Assembly: GCA_023266115.1 (NCBI GenBank)
Contig: JAHFRU010000022.1
Span: forward strand, 1-39,837
DNA length: 39,837 nucleotides
DNA from: Gammaproteobacteria bacterium
GTDB taxonomy: Bacteria; Pseudomonadota; Gammaproteobacteria; VBWC01
Direction of reading: 5' to 3'
This document shows positions 13,395 to 19,892 of this stretch, in pieces. Position 1 is the first letter of the stretch. The number at the start of each line of letters is the position of its first letter. The notes beneath the pieces are model-generated. The model was given only the letters and a program-made list of their open reading frames with translations, was not told the DNA's origin and did not search any database. Position numbers and translations under genes: made by a program.

Positions 13395-13931
13395 ATGAGC
13401 TATACGACAGCCTATGCGGTATGGCCGGGAGAGCGACACGAGAAATTGAAAGACTTCCGCAACAGCCATGGGAGCGCGCCGGTTGTGTGGTCCAAGCTGT
13501 TTGCCCGCTACGTTGACGGAAGCGGCCCCTATCCCAATAGCGGTTACATGTTTCGCACCGAAGAGCTTTGTCCGCTCTACAAGCGGAAGGACATTCCCGA
13601 GCCGCTGCGCAGCGTCCTGATGATGACGTTCGATGACGCCTACGTGGCTCGCGAGAACTATGCCAGGGCAGCCGATGATATTCGCGCGTTCCTAGCGGCC
13701 TTCGGTCTCGACCCAAGCTTCGCCAATCACTGGCCGGCGATTGCCGAACTGTTCGATTCGAACCCCGAGTGTCCCGCAATCGGATTCCGCTGGACGTCTG
13801 TTTGCGAAGACCCTTTCGGCGGCCCGTGGAACGAAGAAACCGAGGAATACGACCAGCCCGACTGGTCGAAGAAATGGGATGTCTACGCCGAGTTCGGACA
13901 CCTCACCAACACACAGGACGCCGCGCCATGA
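13395..13931 (+). CDS. Hypothetical phage protein, 178 aa
   Basis: ATG 13395 follows agaggattgaggg, a good ribosome-binding site. It is a soluble, aromatic-rich protein (HGSAPVVWSKLFARYVDGSG, ALFD-like LIAELFDSN, and an acidic C-terminus with PWNEETEEYDQPDWSKKWDV). I do not recognise a family. It follows the recombination genes. Confidence 0.78.
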   Translation: MSYTTAYAVWPGERHEKLKDFRNSHGSAPVVWSKLFARYVDGSGPYPNSGYMFRTEELCPLYKRKDIPEPLRSVLMMTFDDAYVARENYARAADDIRAFLAAFGLDPSFANHWPAIAELFDSNPECPAIGFRWTSVCEDPFGGPWNEETEEYDQPDWSKKWDVYAEFGHLTNTQDAAP

Positions 13932-14113
13932 CCACCACCATCCCCAACTGCCCGCAAGAAGATAAGCCGATCCGCGAGAGGGCGTGGACGGATGAGCAGA
14001 GGCTTGGCCTGCAGATCGTGTGCTGCGTCTTCGGCGATCCGTGCAGCATCTATTCGCCGGTCTGCGCAGAGTGCGGTCGCGTGGCACTGCAAACCATCGG
14101 AGCCACGCCATGA
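13928..14113 (+). CDS. Hypothetical phage protein, 61 aa, cysteine-rich
   Basis: The ATG at 13928 and the TGA at 14111-14113 both overlap neighbours as ATGA. Five cysteines occur in the second half (QIVCCVFGDPCSIYSPVCAE then CG), suggesting metal binding or a compact fold. The function is unknown. Confidence 0.65.
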   Translation: MTTTIPNCPQEDKPIRERAWTDEQRLGLQIVCCVFGDPCSIYSPVCAECGRVALQTIGATP

Positions 14114-14553
14114 CCGCCCGCCTGCGAGAACTTGCCGAGCGGTGGAAGGCCGGCGACTTCGAGGAGCGGGAGTGTGCTGAGCAGCTTCTCGCCATCCTGG
14201 ACGCCGAAGGCGATGGCGTGGCGGCAGGTGAAGCCGTGGCGTGGCAGTACCGGGTTCTTGATGACGAGAAAGGCCCGTCGCCGTACTGGCACGACATGAC
14301 GCGCCAGCAGTTTGAGATGTTCCGCGCCGCTGCGAGGCCGCGATACGAGCTGCGCCAGCTCTACACCCACCTCGCACGATCTGGCGTGGTTAGCGATGCA
14401 GATGTGGAGGATGCGGCGAGGTATCGGTGGTTGCGTGAGCATACGACCTATGGATTTATGGGAACTGGATCAGGGTCGCTCAACTGTGATGAGCCGGCTA
14501 GTGAATGGGATTCGTGGATCGACGACGCCCGCAAAGGAGAACGCCGTGAGTAA
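14110..14553 (+). CDS. Hypothetical phage protein, 147 aa
   Basis: ATG 14110 is coupled to the upstream stop. It contains ERWKAGDFEERECAEQLLAI, an AVAWQYRVLDDEKGPSPYW segment and RPRYELRQLYTHLA. The AWQYR...LY segment is characteristic of poorly understood small phage proteins that vary by module shuffling. The C-terminus AARYRWLREHTTYGFMGTGS is another common phage module (DAARYRWLR). No biochemical role is known. Confidence 0.78.
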   Translation: MTARLRELAERWKAGDFEERECAEQLLAILDAEGDGVAAGEAVAWQYRVLDDEKGPSPYWHDMTRQQFEMFRAAARPRYELRQLYTHLARSGVVSDADVEDAARYRWLREHTTYGFMGTGSGSLNCDEPASEWDSWIDDARKGERRE

Positions 14554-15514
14554 GTATTCGGTGGAGGAAGTGCGCTTGCAGGCGTTCAACGTATTGCATG
14601 CGTCCACGATAGATAGCGTCGTTGCTGACATGCTCGAAAACCTCGCCGAGCGCATCAAGGCAGACGAGGGGGTGATGGAGGCGACGGATGCTCAGGTCGA
14701 GGCGATTATCAAGTCAGTGCATTCCGGCTACGGGATAGACGAAAGTTCATTGTCTCAGCTTCTTGTGCGCGCCGCACTGGAATCCAAAACCGTCGCCCAA
14801 CCGCTCCCGATGGGCAAGGATGGTGATGGAGTGGTGCCGGCGCTGTGGATTGAGTTCACCGATGACGGCCAGAACATACGTCTGTGGACTCGGAACGGGC
14901 AACAGGCTGCTGAAGAAATTCGCGAGGGACGAAAACTCCTTGAGTTTTATGTCAGACCGCCAGCTCAAGCCATGAACGAACAATCCGGAATTTCCAGACA
15001 GTTGGAGTTTCGGAAGGGACTTCTTGAAGGCTTGTCGATGGCGAAAAGCGAATGCGATAACCGTGTATTTGCTTTGGATGGTGGCGACAATCAGTTCAGG
15101 CGTGAGGCTACGGCAAGTCAATGCGCGCAGGCGATCCGGCTTGTATATGCGCGGATGTTTCGCGAGATGACAGCCATGCCAGCCACCCACCCGCCAGCAC
15201 AGGCGGCGCAGGTGGATAAACCGCCGATGCTTGGCGGTTGTTGCTGTGGTGAGCCATGCACACTTGGTGTTGTTCATCGCACTGACGGCCCGTGCTTCCG
15301 CTATGCCGATCCTGCCGCGCATCCAACTACTAATTCTCCGGAAACTGACAACAAGTTAGTAGGTGGGGTGGTGGTGCCGCGAGAGGCGTTGATTTACGTC
15401 ACCGATCTGCTTGCTGAGCGCAAGCATGGACCGTCGGCGCGATCGCCAGCGCACAACGCTCGCCGAGTTGTTGAGTACTGGCTCACCGCCGCGCTACAGG
15501 AGAATGGTAAGTGA
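14546..15514 (+). CDS. Hypothetical modular phage protein, 322 aa
   Basis: GTG 14546 follows caaaggagaac, a good ribosome-binding site, and overlaps the upstream stop by 8 bp. An upstream frame to 14312 would overlap the previous gene. The segments look shuffled: a helical N-terminus, ALWIEFTDDGQNIRLWTRNG (as in small phage surface-like domains), a helical middle with LLEGLSMAKSECDN, a Cys-rich patch LGGCCCGEPCTLG, and a C-terminus EALIYVTDLLAERKHGPSAR with HNARRVVEYWL. The function is unknown. Confidence 0.7.
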   Translation: MSKYSVEEVRLQAFNVLHASTIDSVVADMLENLAERIKADEGVMEATDAQVEAIIKSVHSGYGIDESSLSQLLVRAALESKTVAQPLPMGKDGDGVVPALWIEFTDDGQNIRLWTRNGQQAAEEIREGRKLLEFYVRPPAQAMNEQSGISRQLEFRKGLLEGLSMAKSECDNRVFALDGGDNQFRREATASQCAQAIRLVYARMFREMTAMPATHPPAQAAQVDKPPMLGGCCCGEPCTLGVVHRTDGPCFRYADPAAHPTTNSPETDNKLVGGVVVPREALIYVTDLLAERKHGPSARSPAHNARRVVEYWLTAALQENGK

Positions 15515-15765
15515 AAATCGTAAAGCTTGGTTATTCCCGATCGCCTTGGCGCTTGGTTACGGACGATGGCCGAGAGATGTGTACAGACGTTAGGGACGAT
15601 GCGGGACAGATAATTGCGTCCGGCCATCCGATATGCGCGGAGACGAAAGCGGAAATGGTTGACTGGGTATTGTCGCGCCTAGGTTGGTATGTCGAACATG
15701 CTCGCGCCGGACTCGTCCCTGTAGTGCATTTCCCCGAGACAAAGATTTACGTGGAGACGGCATGA
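15511..15765 (+). CDS. Hypothetical phage protein, 84 aa
   Basis: GTG 15511 overlaps the upstream stop (GTGA). It is beta-rich: KIVKLGYSRSPWRLVTDDGR then EMCTDVRDDAGQIIASGHPI, and a helical part EMVDWVLSRLGWYV. No family is recognised. The stop overlaps the next ATG. Confidence 0.72.
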   Translation: MKIVKLGYSRSPWRLVTDDGREMCTDVRDDAGQIIASGHPICAETKAEMVDWVLSRLGWYVEHARAGLVPVVHFPETKIYVETA

Positions 15766-16070
15766 ACCCCATGACCCTCCCGCAGAACGTGAAGGATGCT
15801 GTAGGCAATGTCGATGCGTGCCGTTTGGAAACATTCGACGCTGATTGGCTGAAGATCAAAGCCGACTTGCTGAGCTACGAGGCTGAGATTGAGTGGCTAC
15901 AGGCCGGACTGGCGAAGCACGTTGACCGCGTGTGTGAACTTGAATCCCGCCTCGCTGCGGCGAATGCGCTGCTGCTGGAATGCCAGCAAACCGTCATGTC
16001 GTTGCATCCAGCGACGTACGAGCGTATCCAATCCCACCTGCAAGGAGCTGGCGATGAAGCTACTAACTGA
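15762..16070 (+). CDS. Hypothetical coiled-coil phage protein, 102 aa
   Basis: ATG 15762 is coupled to the upstream stop. Residues 30-75 form a heptad-like helix (LLSYEAEIEWLQAGLAKHVD, then ELESRLAAANALLLEC). Proteins with this pattern are frequent fillers in phage early operons. The function is unknown. The 3' end overlaps the next gene by 17 bp. Confidence 0.72.
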   Translation: MNPMTLPQNVKDAVGNVDACRLETFDADWLKIKADLLSYEAEIEWLQAGLAKHVDRVCELESRLAAANALLLECQQTVMSLHPATYERIQSHLQGAGDEATN

Positions 16071-16314
16071 AATGTCCGGCGCCAAGCTGTTAGCTGGCGG
16101 CCACGAAGCAGATGAAAATTGCTGCGAGTGGTATCAGGTCAATCAGTTGGAACACGACGCCGCCGCAGCCCACGCACTGATGATGGCGCAGGACGAATTC
16201 TGGAAGCAGGACGATCTAGGCAGTCTAGACGCACGCGATGCGGTCGAAATGATCGGAGTGCGCGCCGACGAACTCATGCAGCAATGGGGCTTCGATACTG
16301 GGGAGGGTACGTGA
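16054..16314 (+). CDS. Hypothetical phage protein, 86 aa
   Basis: ATG 16054 lies behind caaggagctggcg, a strong ribosome-binding site inside the previous gene. It is an acidic helical protein with NQLEHDAAAAHALMMAQDEF and LDARDAVEMIGVRADELMQQ. The TGA at 16312-16314 shares its last base with the ATG of the chimeric ORF. No family is recognised. Confidence 0.65.
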   Translation: MKLLTEMSGAKLLAGGHEADENCCEWYQVNQLEHDAAAAHALMMAQDEFWKQDDLGSLDARDAVEMIGVRADELMQQWGFDTGEGT

Positions 16315-16490
16315 TGAGCGACGTAATGCTGTTTGGTGTGTTGCGCATGCCCTACGAAATGGCGATGAGTTCCGAATTATCGCGGCGGCAGTTCTATGTG
16401 CGCGCCCAAGAGCTGCTCGGGCACACCGATGCGCGGGTGACGAAACGTCACTATCATGTCCGCGCCGACGCGGCGCAGCCGGTCAAATAG
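16314..16490 (+). pseudogene. Chimeric ORF: small phage protein N-terminus fused to a tyrosine integrase C-terminus
   Basis: This 58-aa ORF has two dissimilar parts. Residues 1-33 (DVMLFGVLRMPYEMAMSSEL then SRRQFYVRAQE) look like the start of a small phage early protein. From residue 34, LLGHTDARVTKRHYHV with a final AAQPVK is the tail of a tyrosine recombinase: the LGH box and, in HYH, the likely catalytic tyrosine. The upstream Arg/Lys/His parts of an integrase are nowhere nearby. Its stop lies 42 bp from the attP core, as for an intact int gene. The simplest reading is a deletion that removed most of int. Confidence 0.75.
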
Positions 16491-16705
16491 TGGAAATTTC
16501 CGCACGAAGTGGAAGCGCAGATGGCTGTAAAGTGGTGCTGGCAAAGGGATTTGAACCCTTGACCTACTGATTACAAATCAGTCTGCCGAATCGCCGTAAG
16601 TCCGCGCCACGCATAGGAAATAATGAGGTTGACCATTTCCACTATCAGGTCAGAAAGATGCCTCGCAACCCGCATTCCTGCGTCAACTTGTGCGCGATAG
16701 TGGAA
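16487..16705. repeat. Repeated atagtggaa(at) sites flanking attP; candidate integrase arm sites
   Basis: An 11-bp sequence atagtggaaat at 16487-16497 recurs as its exact reverse complement at 16635-16645. A 9-bp match atagtggaa lies at 16697-16705 and a weaker aagtggaag at 16506-16514. They lie on both sides of the tRNA-like core, the arrangement of integrase or excisionase arm-type sites. Confidence 0.5.
16533..16582 (-). other. attP core: 3' half of tRNA-Thr(TGT)
   Basis: On the minus strand this 50-bp stretch reads as an anticodon arm (16582-16566, loop TTTGTAA, anticodon TGT), a variable loop AGGTC, a perfect T arm AAGGG-TTCAAAT-CCCTT, the acceptor 3' strand TGCCAGC, discriminator A and CCA. 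No matching 5' acceptor or D arm is present upstream, so it is not a full tRNA. Phages that integrate in tRNA genes carry exactly such a 3' half to restore the tRNA. It sits beside the integrase remnant. Confidence 0.85.
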
Positions 16706-16830
16706 GAGGTCGCCCCGGCCATCGGCTGTCACGTACAGGGACGTCGCCTGACTCGCGGGGCGGGATCATTTTCGTGGCGCCGCGAAATAGATGCTGTCGG
16801 CGGATGCTGTTACAGCGTGTCAGTAATTGG
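16583..16830. other. Intergenic region between convergent early and late transcripts
   Basis: No confident gene. A minus-strand frame from GTG 16732 to TAA 16571 encodes 53 aa (DLFHYRAQVDAGMRVARHLS and later NLIISYAWRGL) and looks somewhat protein-like, but it runs into the attP core and lacks a clear ribosome-binding site; I rate it about 0.25. The candidate arm sites at 16635 and 16697 lie here. No T-tailed hairpin is evident. Confidence 0.45.
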
Positions 16831-17010
16831 TCATGCGGACTCCAGAGCATCGAGGCGTGCGGCGAGCCCGCGCGCGATAAACAGCAGCAATTCGTCGTGG
16901 CGGAAGCTGTAGCACTCGCCGGCGGCGATCGAGTCGTAGCCGTTACCCTGCGCGGTGGCGTCGAGCCCTGCCTGGATGTCGGCCGTGATCTGGTGAGCGC
17001 AGTAGGCCAT
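16831..17010 (-). CDS. Small phage protein, 59 aa (end of the late operon)
   Basis: ATG 17010 to TGA 16831. The protein reads AHQITADIQAGLDATAQGNG, YDSIAAGECYSFRHDELLLF and IARGLAARLDALESA. It is soluble, with a helical C-terminus. Last recognisable gene of the late transcript, after the tail fibres. It could be a fibre-associated or chaperone-like protein, but there is no sequence evidence. Confidence 0.65.
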   Translation of the reverse strand: MAYCAHQITADIQAGLDATAQGNGYDSIAAGECYSFRHDELLLFIARGLAARLDALESA

Positions 17011-17031
17011 GGTTGGTGCTGGCGGTGCATC

Positions 17032-17121
17032 TTATAGCGTCTCGCCAGCGGCAAGCGCGTCGCCGTCTGCGATAGAACGGAAGCTGGTCACTCCTGCTGG
17101 TGTTTTGCTGATGGCGTACAT
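17032..17121 (-). CDS. Small phage protein, 29 aa
   Basis: ATG 17121 is two bases after the upstream stop; TAA at 17032. The sequence MYAISKTPAGVTSFRSIADG with DALAAGETL resembles the beginning of tail-fibre-assembly-like or fibre-end proteins, but it is too short to assign. Confidence 0.5.
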   Translation of the reverse strand: MYAISKTPAGVTSFRSIADGDALAAGETL

Positions 17122-17123
17122 GG

Positions 17124-17852
17124 TCAGCGCTCGTAGGTGTAGCCAAGAACGTCTAGATATGCGCCGCCGCCTGATGGAGCCACGTCGAATTTGTACTGGA
17201 TGGCCTGCAATTCGTCCGTGTAAAGATCAACGACATATGTTTTGTTTGGGCCCACGTAGAAATTTACTAGCGCGTCCCCAGGAGCATTTATCGCCACGAA
17301 ACCGTTGCTGCTCAAGTTTTGAGCAAATCCGATCAGGTTGGTACTTGTGATTGGCATTGCGCTTGATGCATTTACGGTCGTCAATACGGTCGCCACTCCG
17401 TTGTTCAATATACGGAACGGAGCGGTACCACCATTACTCGAACGGTAGAGAATTTTGTTCCCGGTTTGCTTGATGCTGAAGATACCGCCGCTCGTGTCCG
17501 TTAGGATGCTCCCAACATACCGCCGCGACGTGTCGCCAGTCTTCGCGCGCGCGGTGCCGTTGTAGGGCGCTGCCGGAGCCGTCGTCACGATCTCGATGTC
17601 GGGCGTGCCGGCATTGAGATAGAGGTACACGTGGTACCAGGTCGATGCGGCAAGCGAGAGTCCGGACTTGGTGATGGCGCTTGGCGACTGCAGGCATTTG
17701 CTCAGGCTGGGAATGAAAGCCGCGCCGCTCGTCACGCTGAGCGAGGTTGCGCTGTTCCACACCATCTTCAGCCCTTCGATGTAGCCTTGCCCCGACCAGT
17801 TGGCGGTACCGGCCTGCAGGTCTGCTACGGGGAGATTCGCGAGGTTTGGCAT
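17124..17852 (-). CDS. Tail fibre/receptor-binding protein, 242 aa
   Basis: Rich in Ser, Thr, Gly, Asn and short beta strands: ANWSGQGYIEGLKMVWNSAT near 18-37, a WYHVYLYLNAG strand near 72, and the C-terminal FYVGPNKTYVVDLYTDEL. The pattern STWYHVYLY...DI is typical of phage fibre tip domains, where a beta-sandwich binds the host surface. It lies downstream of two other fibre genes in the late operon, coupled closely. The receptor cannot be predicted. Confidence 0.75.
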   Translation of the reverse strand: MPNLANLPVADLQAGTANWSGQGYIEGLKMVWNSATSLSVTSGAAFIPSLSKCLQSPSAITKSGLSLAASTWYHVYLYLNAGTPDIEIVTTAPAAPYNGTARAKTGDTSRRYVGSILTDTSGGIFSIKQTGNKILYRSSNGGTAPFRILNNGVATVLTTVNASSAMPITSTNLIGFAQNLSSNGFVAINAPGDALVNFYVGPNKTYVVDLYTDELQAIQYKFDVAPSGGGAYLDVLGYTYER

Positions 17853-17853
17853 G

Positions 17854-18738
17854 TCAGTTCGTCACCGTGATGAAGTCGCCGGTCTGCGTGACGATGGGCG
17901 TGCCGGCGATGGTGGTCAGGAACGACGCCTGGATGGCATCGGAGGTGGCCTTGTTAGCGCTGATCTGGGCCTGCAGCTTGCCCAGCGCGGACAGCACGGT
18001 ATCGGCGGCGGTGATGACGGCGCTGGTCGCGGTGGACATGCCAGCCAGTACCGTCGCCAGCACGCGTGCGGCGGTGAAGTAGAGGCTCGTCCCTTCAGCG
18101 AGGTCCGAAGTGGTCGCTGCACTGGTGCCTGTAATCCGCCCCCACGCATCGCGCACGAAGCGCTGCAGCGTGCCGCCACCGGCGTCGGTTACCGTGGCCA
18201 GGTCGATCGTCGGCAGCCCCGCCGAGGCGTCGCCGTTGGCGACAGTGATGCGGCCAGCGGTGCCGGTGATGGTCGCCGCCCGCGATCCGGTCTTGCGGCC
18301 CTTGGCGTCGAAGGTGGTCGCCAGCAGGGCGCCGGCGCCGGAGTTGGCCAGGTCGGAAAGGTCAAGCGAATGCGTGCCGTCGCCGTTGGTCAGCGTGGCG
18401 AAGTTGGCCGAATAGGTGTGCCATCCGCGCACTCCATCAGCCAGTGCGCCATAGGACGACATCGCCGGCACCGTATCCACATCGCCGGACAGGTTGATGG
18501 TGACTACACCGCTCGATAGCACGCCGTAGGAAGTGATCGACTGCTTGCCGACCACGTTACCGACGTTGCCATGCACGCCTTCCAACGCTGTCACGCGCGC
18601 GGTCAGGTCGTTGACGCTCGCCGGCAGGCCGGCAGTAGCCGACAGCCCGCGAAAGAAGCGGTAGAACTCCGGCGAGGCCACTCCGTTGCGGTCAACAAGG
18701 GCTGCGCGCTGGCCCGGTAGGGTGGTTGAGTCGGCCAC
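17854..18738 (-). CDS. Tail fibre protein, 294 aa
   Basis: GTG 18738 is chosen. It lies two bases after the upstream stop, and the longer frame to 19104 would run antisense-like through the previous gene. The N-terminus DRNGVASPEFYRFFRGLSA (about 16-34) is a common connector of phage tail appendages. It is followed by a short coiled coil (NDLTARVTALEGVHG) and repeated beta segments with DAKGRKTGSRAATITGTAGR and DAWGRITGTSAATTSDLAEG, i.e. a recurring D-A-x-G-R-x-T-G motif typical of trimeric fibres. Likely part of the host-recognition apparatus. Confidence 0.78.
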   Translation of the reverse strand: MADSTTLPGQRAALVDRNGVASPEFYRFFRGLSATAGLPASVNDLTARVTALEGVHGNVGNVVGKQSITSYGVLSSGVVTINLSGDVDTVPAMSSYGALADGVRGWHTYSANFATLTNGDGTHSLDLSDLANSGAGALLATTFDAKGRKTGSRAATITGTAGRITVANGDASAGLPTIDLATVTDAGGGTLQRFVRDAWGRITGTSAATTSDLAEGTSLYFTAARVLATVLAGMSTATSAVITAADTVLSALGKLQAQISANKATSDAIQASFLTTIAGTPIVTQTGDFITVTN

Positions 18739-18740
18739 GA

Positions 18741-19529
18741 TCAGGCCACCAAGCCGAAGGCAATCCAGGTGAACGGCACCGGGTTGACGATGTTCGGCGA
18801 TGCGCCTTGCCCTTCTGCCACGTCGAATCCGGCAGTAAAGCCGGTTGGCGACGGCGCGGACGCCAAGTAAGCCACAGGCGGGCCGCCGGGTTGCGTGTTG
18901 GCCGTCGGGGAGGTTGATACGTGCAGCACCGTCACGAACGGCACCGGGAATGTCACCGCCAGCGACGTGCTGACGGTGCCGCTGGCCGGAGCCGTGCCTG
19001 ATCCAGTCTGGATAAGGAAGTGCTGGGAGCCGGTAACGCCAACCTTGAGGCTGGTGCCGGTAATCGTGATGTCCGGCGTCACGGGAGCCGGCAGCGATTG
19101 CCAAATCAGGTTCGCGCCGTCATTGCCCAGCACCTTGCCGCTGCTGCCGGTGGGGTCGGGCACCTGCTTCACGGCACCCCACTGCAAGGTGGCGCCGTCA
19201 TTGGTCAGGAAATTACCGTTTACCAGCGCGGGGATGGCCGTTCCGCCGCCGCCTTGGATAGCCACATTGTCGGCCTCATCGACCAGCGTCCCGTCGAAGT
19301 CATACAGGCGCACCCGGTAGCTGCCGTCGCCCCAGATGTCCACCACCGGCCGCCCGTCGCTGCCGATCAGTACGCTGCTGCCGTTGTTCACGGTCTTGGC
19401 GGGGTTGCCGTAGACATCGCGTGGTGTGGTCGTGCCGGAATCGTAGAACTTCAGCGAGCCGCCGCGCGCAAGCTGGCCGGACAGGTTCAGATAGACCGGA
19501 AACGGGTCTAGAATACGGAAAGTCGGCAT
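18741..19529 (-). CDS. Tail fibre/appendage protein, 262 aa
   Basis: ATG 19529 is chosen over the TTG at 19541. The N-terminus FPVYLNLSGQLARGGSLKFY followed by DSGTTTPRDVYGNPA is the widespread module of podovirus tail-fibre heads that describe a 'spatial' beta structure. GQVLG-like GKVLGNDGANLIWQ repeats follow. The C-terminus NPVPFTWIAFGLVA is like the beta-sandwich tips of fibre proteins. It is the first gene after the terminator at 19543, so it must be reached by readthrough or antitermination. Confidence 0.8.
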   Translation of the reverse strand: MPTFRILDPFPVYLNLSGQLARGGSLKFYDSGTTTPRDVYGNPAKTVNNGSSVLIGSDGRPVVDIWGDGSYRVRLYDFDGTLVDEADNVAIQGGGGTAIPALVNGNFLTNDGATLQWGAVKQVPDPTGSSGKVLGNDGANLIWQSLPAPVTPDITITGTSLKVGVTGSQHFLIQTGSGTAPASGTVSTSLAVTFPVPFVTVLHVSTSPTANTQPGGPPVAYLASAPSPTGFTAGFDVAEGQGASPNIVNPVPFTWIAFGLVA

Positions 19530-19542
19530 GGGGTTTCCCAAT

Positions 19543-19565
19543 AAAAAGCCCGCACATGGCGGGCC
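19543..19565 (-). terminator. Rho-independent terminator (minus strand) before the tail-fibre genes
   Basis: On the minus strand: GCCCGC (19564-19559), loop CATGT, GCGGGC (19553-19548), then five T (19547-19543). The start codon of the fibre gene is only 14 bp further, so there is no room for a separate promoter in between. Confidence 0.8.
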
Positions 19566-19568
19566 GGG

Positions 19569-19608
19569 TTGAGCTTAGGAGCGTGGTTGGTGCTAGGCTT
19601 GGCGTCTA
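19569..19608 (+). promoter_or_regulatory. Possible promoter of the plus-strand moron gene
   Basis: TTGAGC (19569-19574) and an extended -10 TGcTAGGCT (19591-19599) with a 19-bp spacer. The expected start point falls next to the ATG at 19608. The spacer is long, so this is a weak call. Confidence 0.4.
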
Positions 19609-19892
19609 TGGGGTTCTGGAATCAAGCCGGCATTTTCATGCGCATCATCGCCTTCATCTGGGCGGTTATTATCGGGCTGTGGCTCCTGAAAGTAACCACC
19701 ATTGGCGTTGCTCAAATGATCGACCGCATGCTGCGCCCCATCGAGCTAAGCGTGCTTCAATGGCTGCAAGACCGGGCGATGGCTAGAACGCTCGGCGTTG
19801 ATATCGACGTCATCCGAGTTCGTCGCAGAATTGAGACCACCGGCGAGCCTATTAATGTCCCTACGGCAGAAGGAGCCAAGCGTCAGCGCTGA
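19608..19892 (+). CDS. Moron-like inner-membrane protein on the strand opposite to the late operon
   Basis: It runs from ATG 19608 (TTG/GTG codons upstream to 19569 are in frame) to 19892, 94 aa. Residues 1-35 hold a strong hydrophobic segment (IFMRIIAFIWAVIIGLWLLK). The rest is cytosolic-looking and basic (IDRMLRPIELSVLQWLQDRA, then IDVIRVRRRIE). It lies alone on the plus strand between the gp16-like and fibre genes, where P22 carries its immI region with the superinfection-exclusion gene sieA. A role in lysogenic conversion or superinfection exclusion is inferred from position, not from similarity. Confidence 0.72.
   Translation: MGFWNQAGIFMRIIAFIWAVIIGLWLLKVTTIGVAQMIDRMLRPIELSVLQWLQDRAMARTLGVDIDVIRVRRRIETTGEPINVPTAEGAKRQR

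Noticed and set aside
16533-16620. A second complete tRNA gene at the attP core
   Set aside because: The anticodon and T arms are perfect, but no 5' acceptor strand or D arm pairs with them in the next 40 bases. It is a half-tRNA of the attP kind.
18739-19104. Extended N-terminus for the 294-aa fibre protein
   Set aside because: The extra 122 codons lie inside the previous fibre gene in another frame and are Arg/His-rich. The GTG at 18738 just after the upstream stop is the better start.
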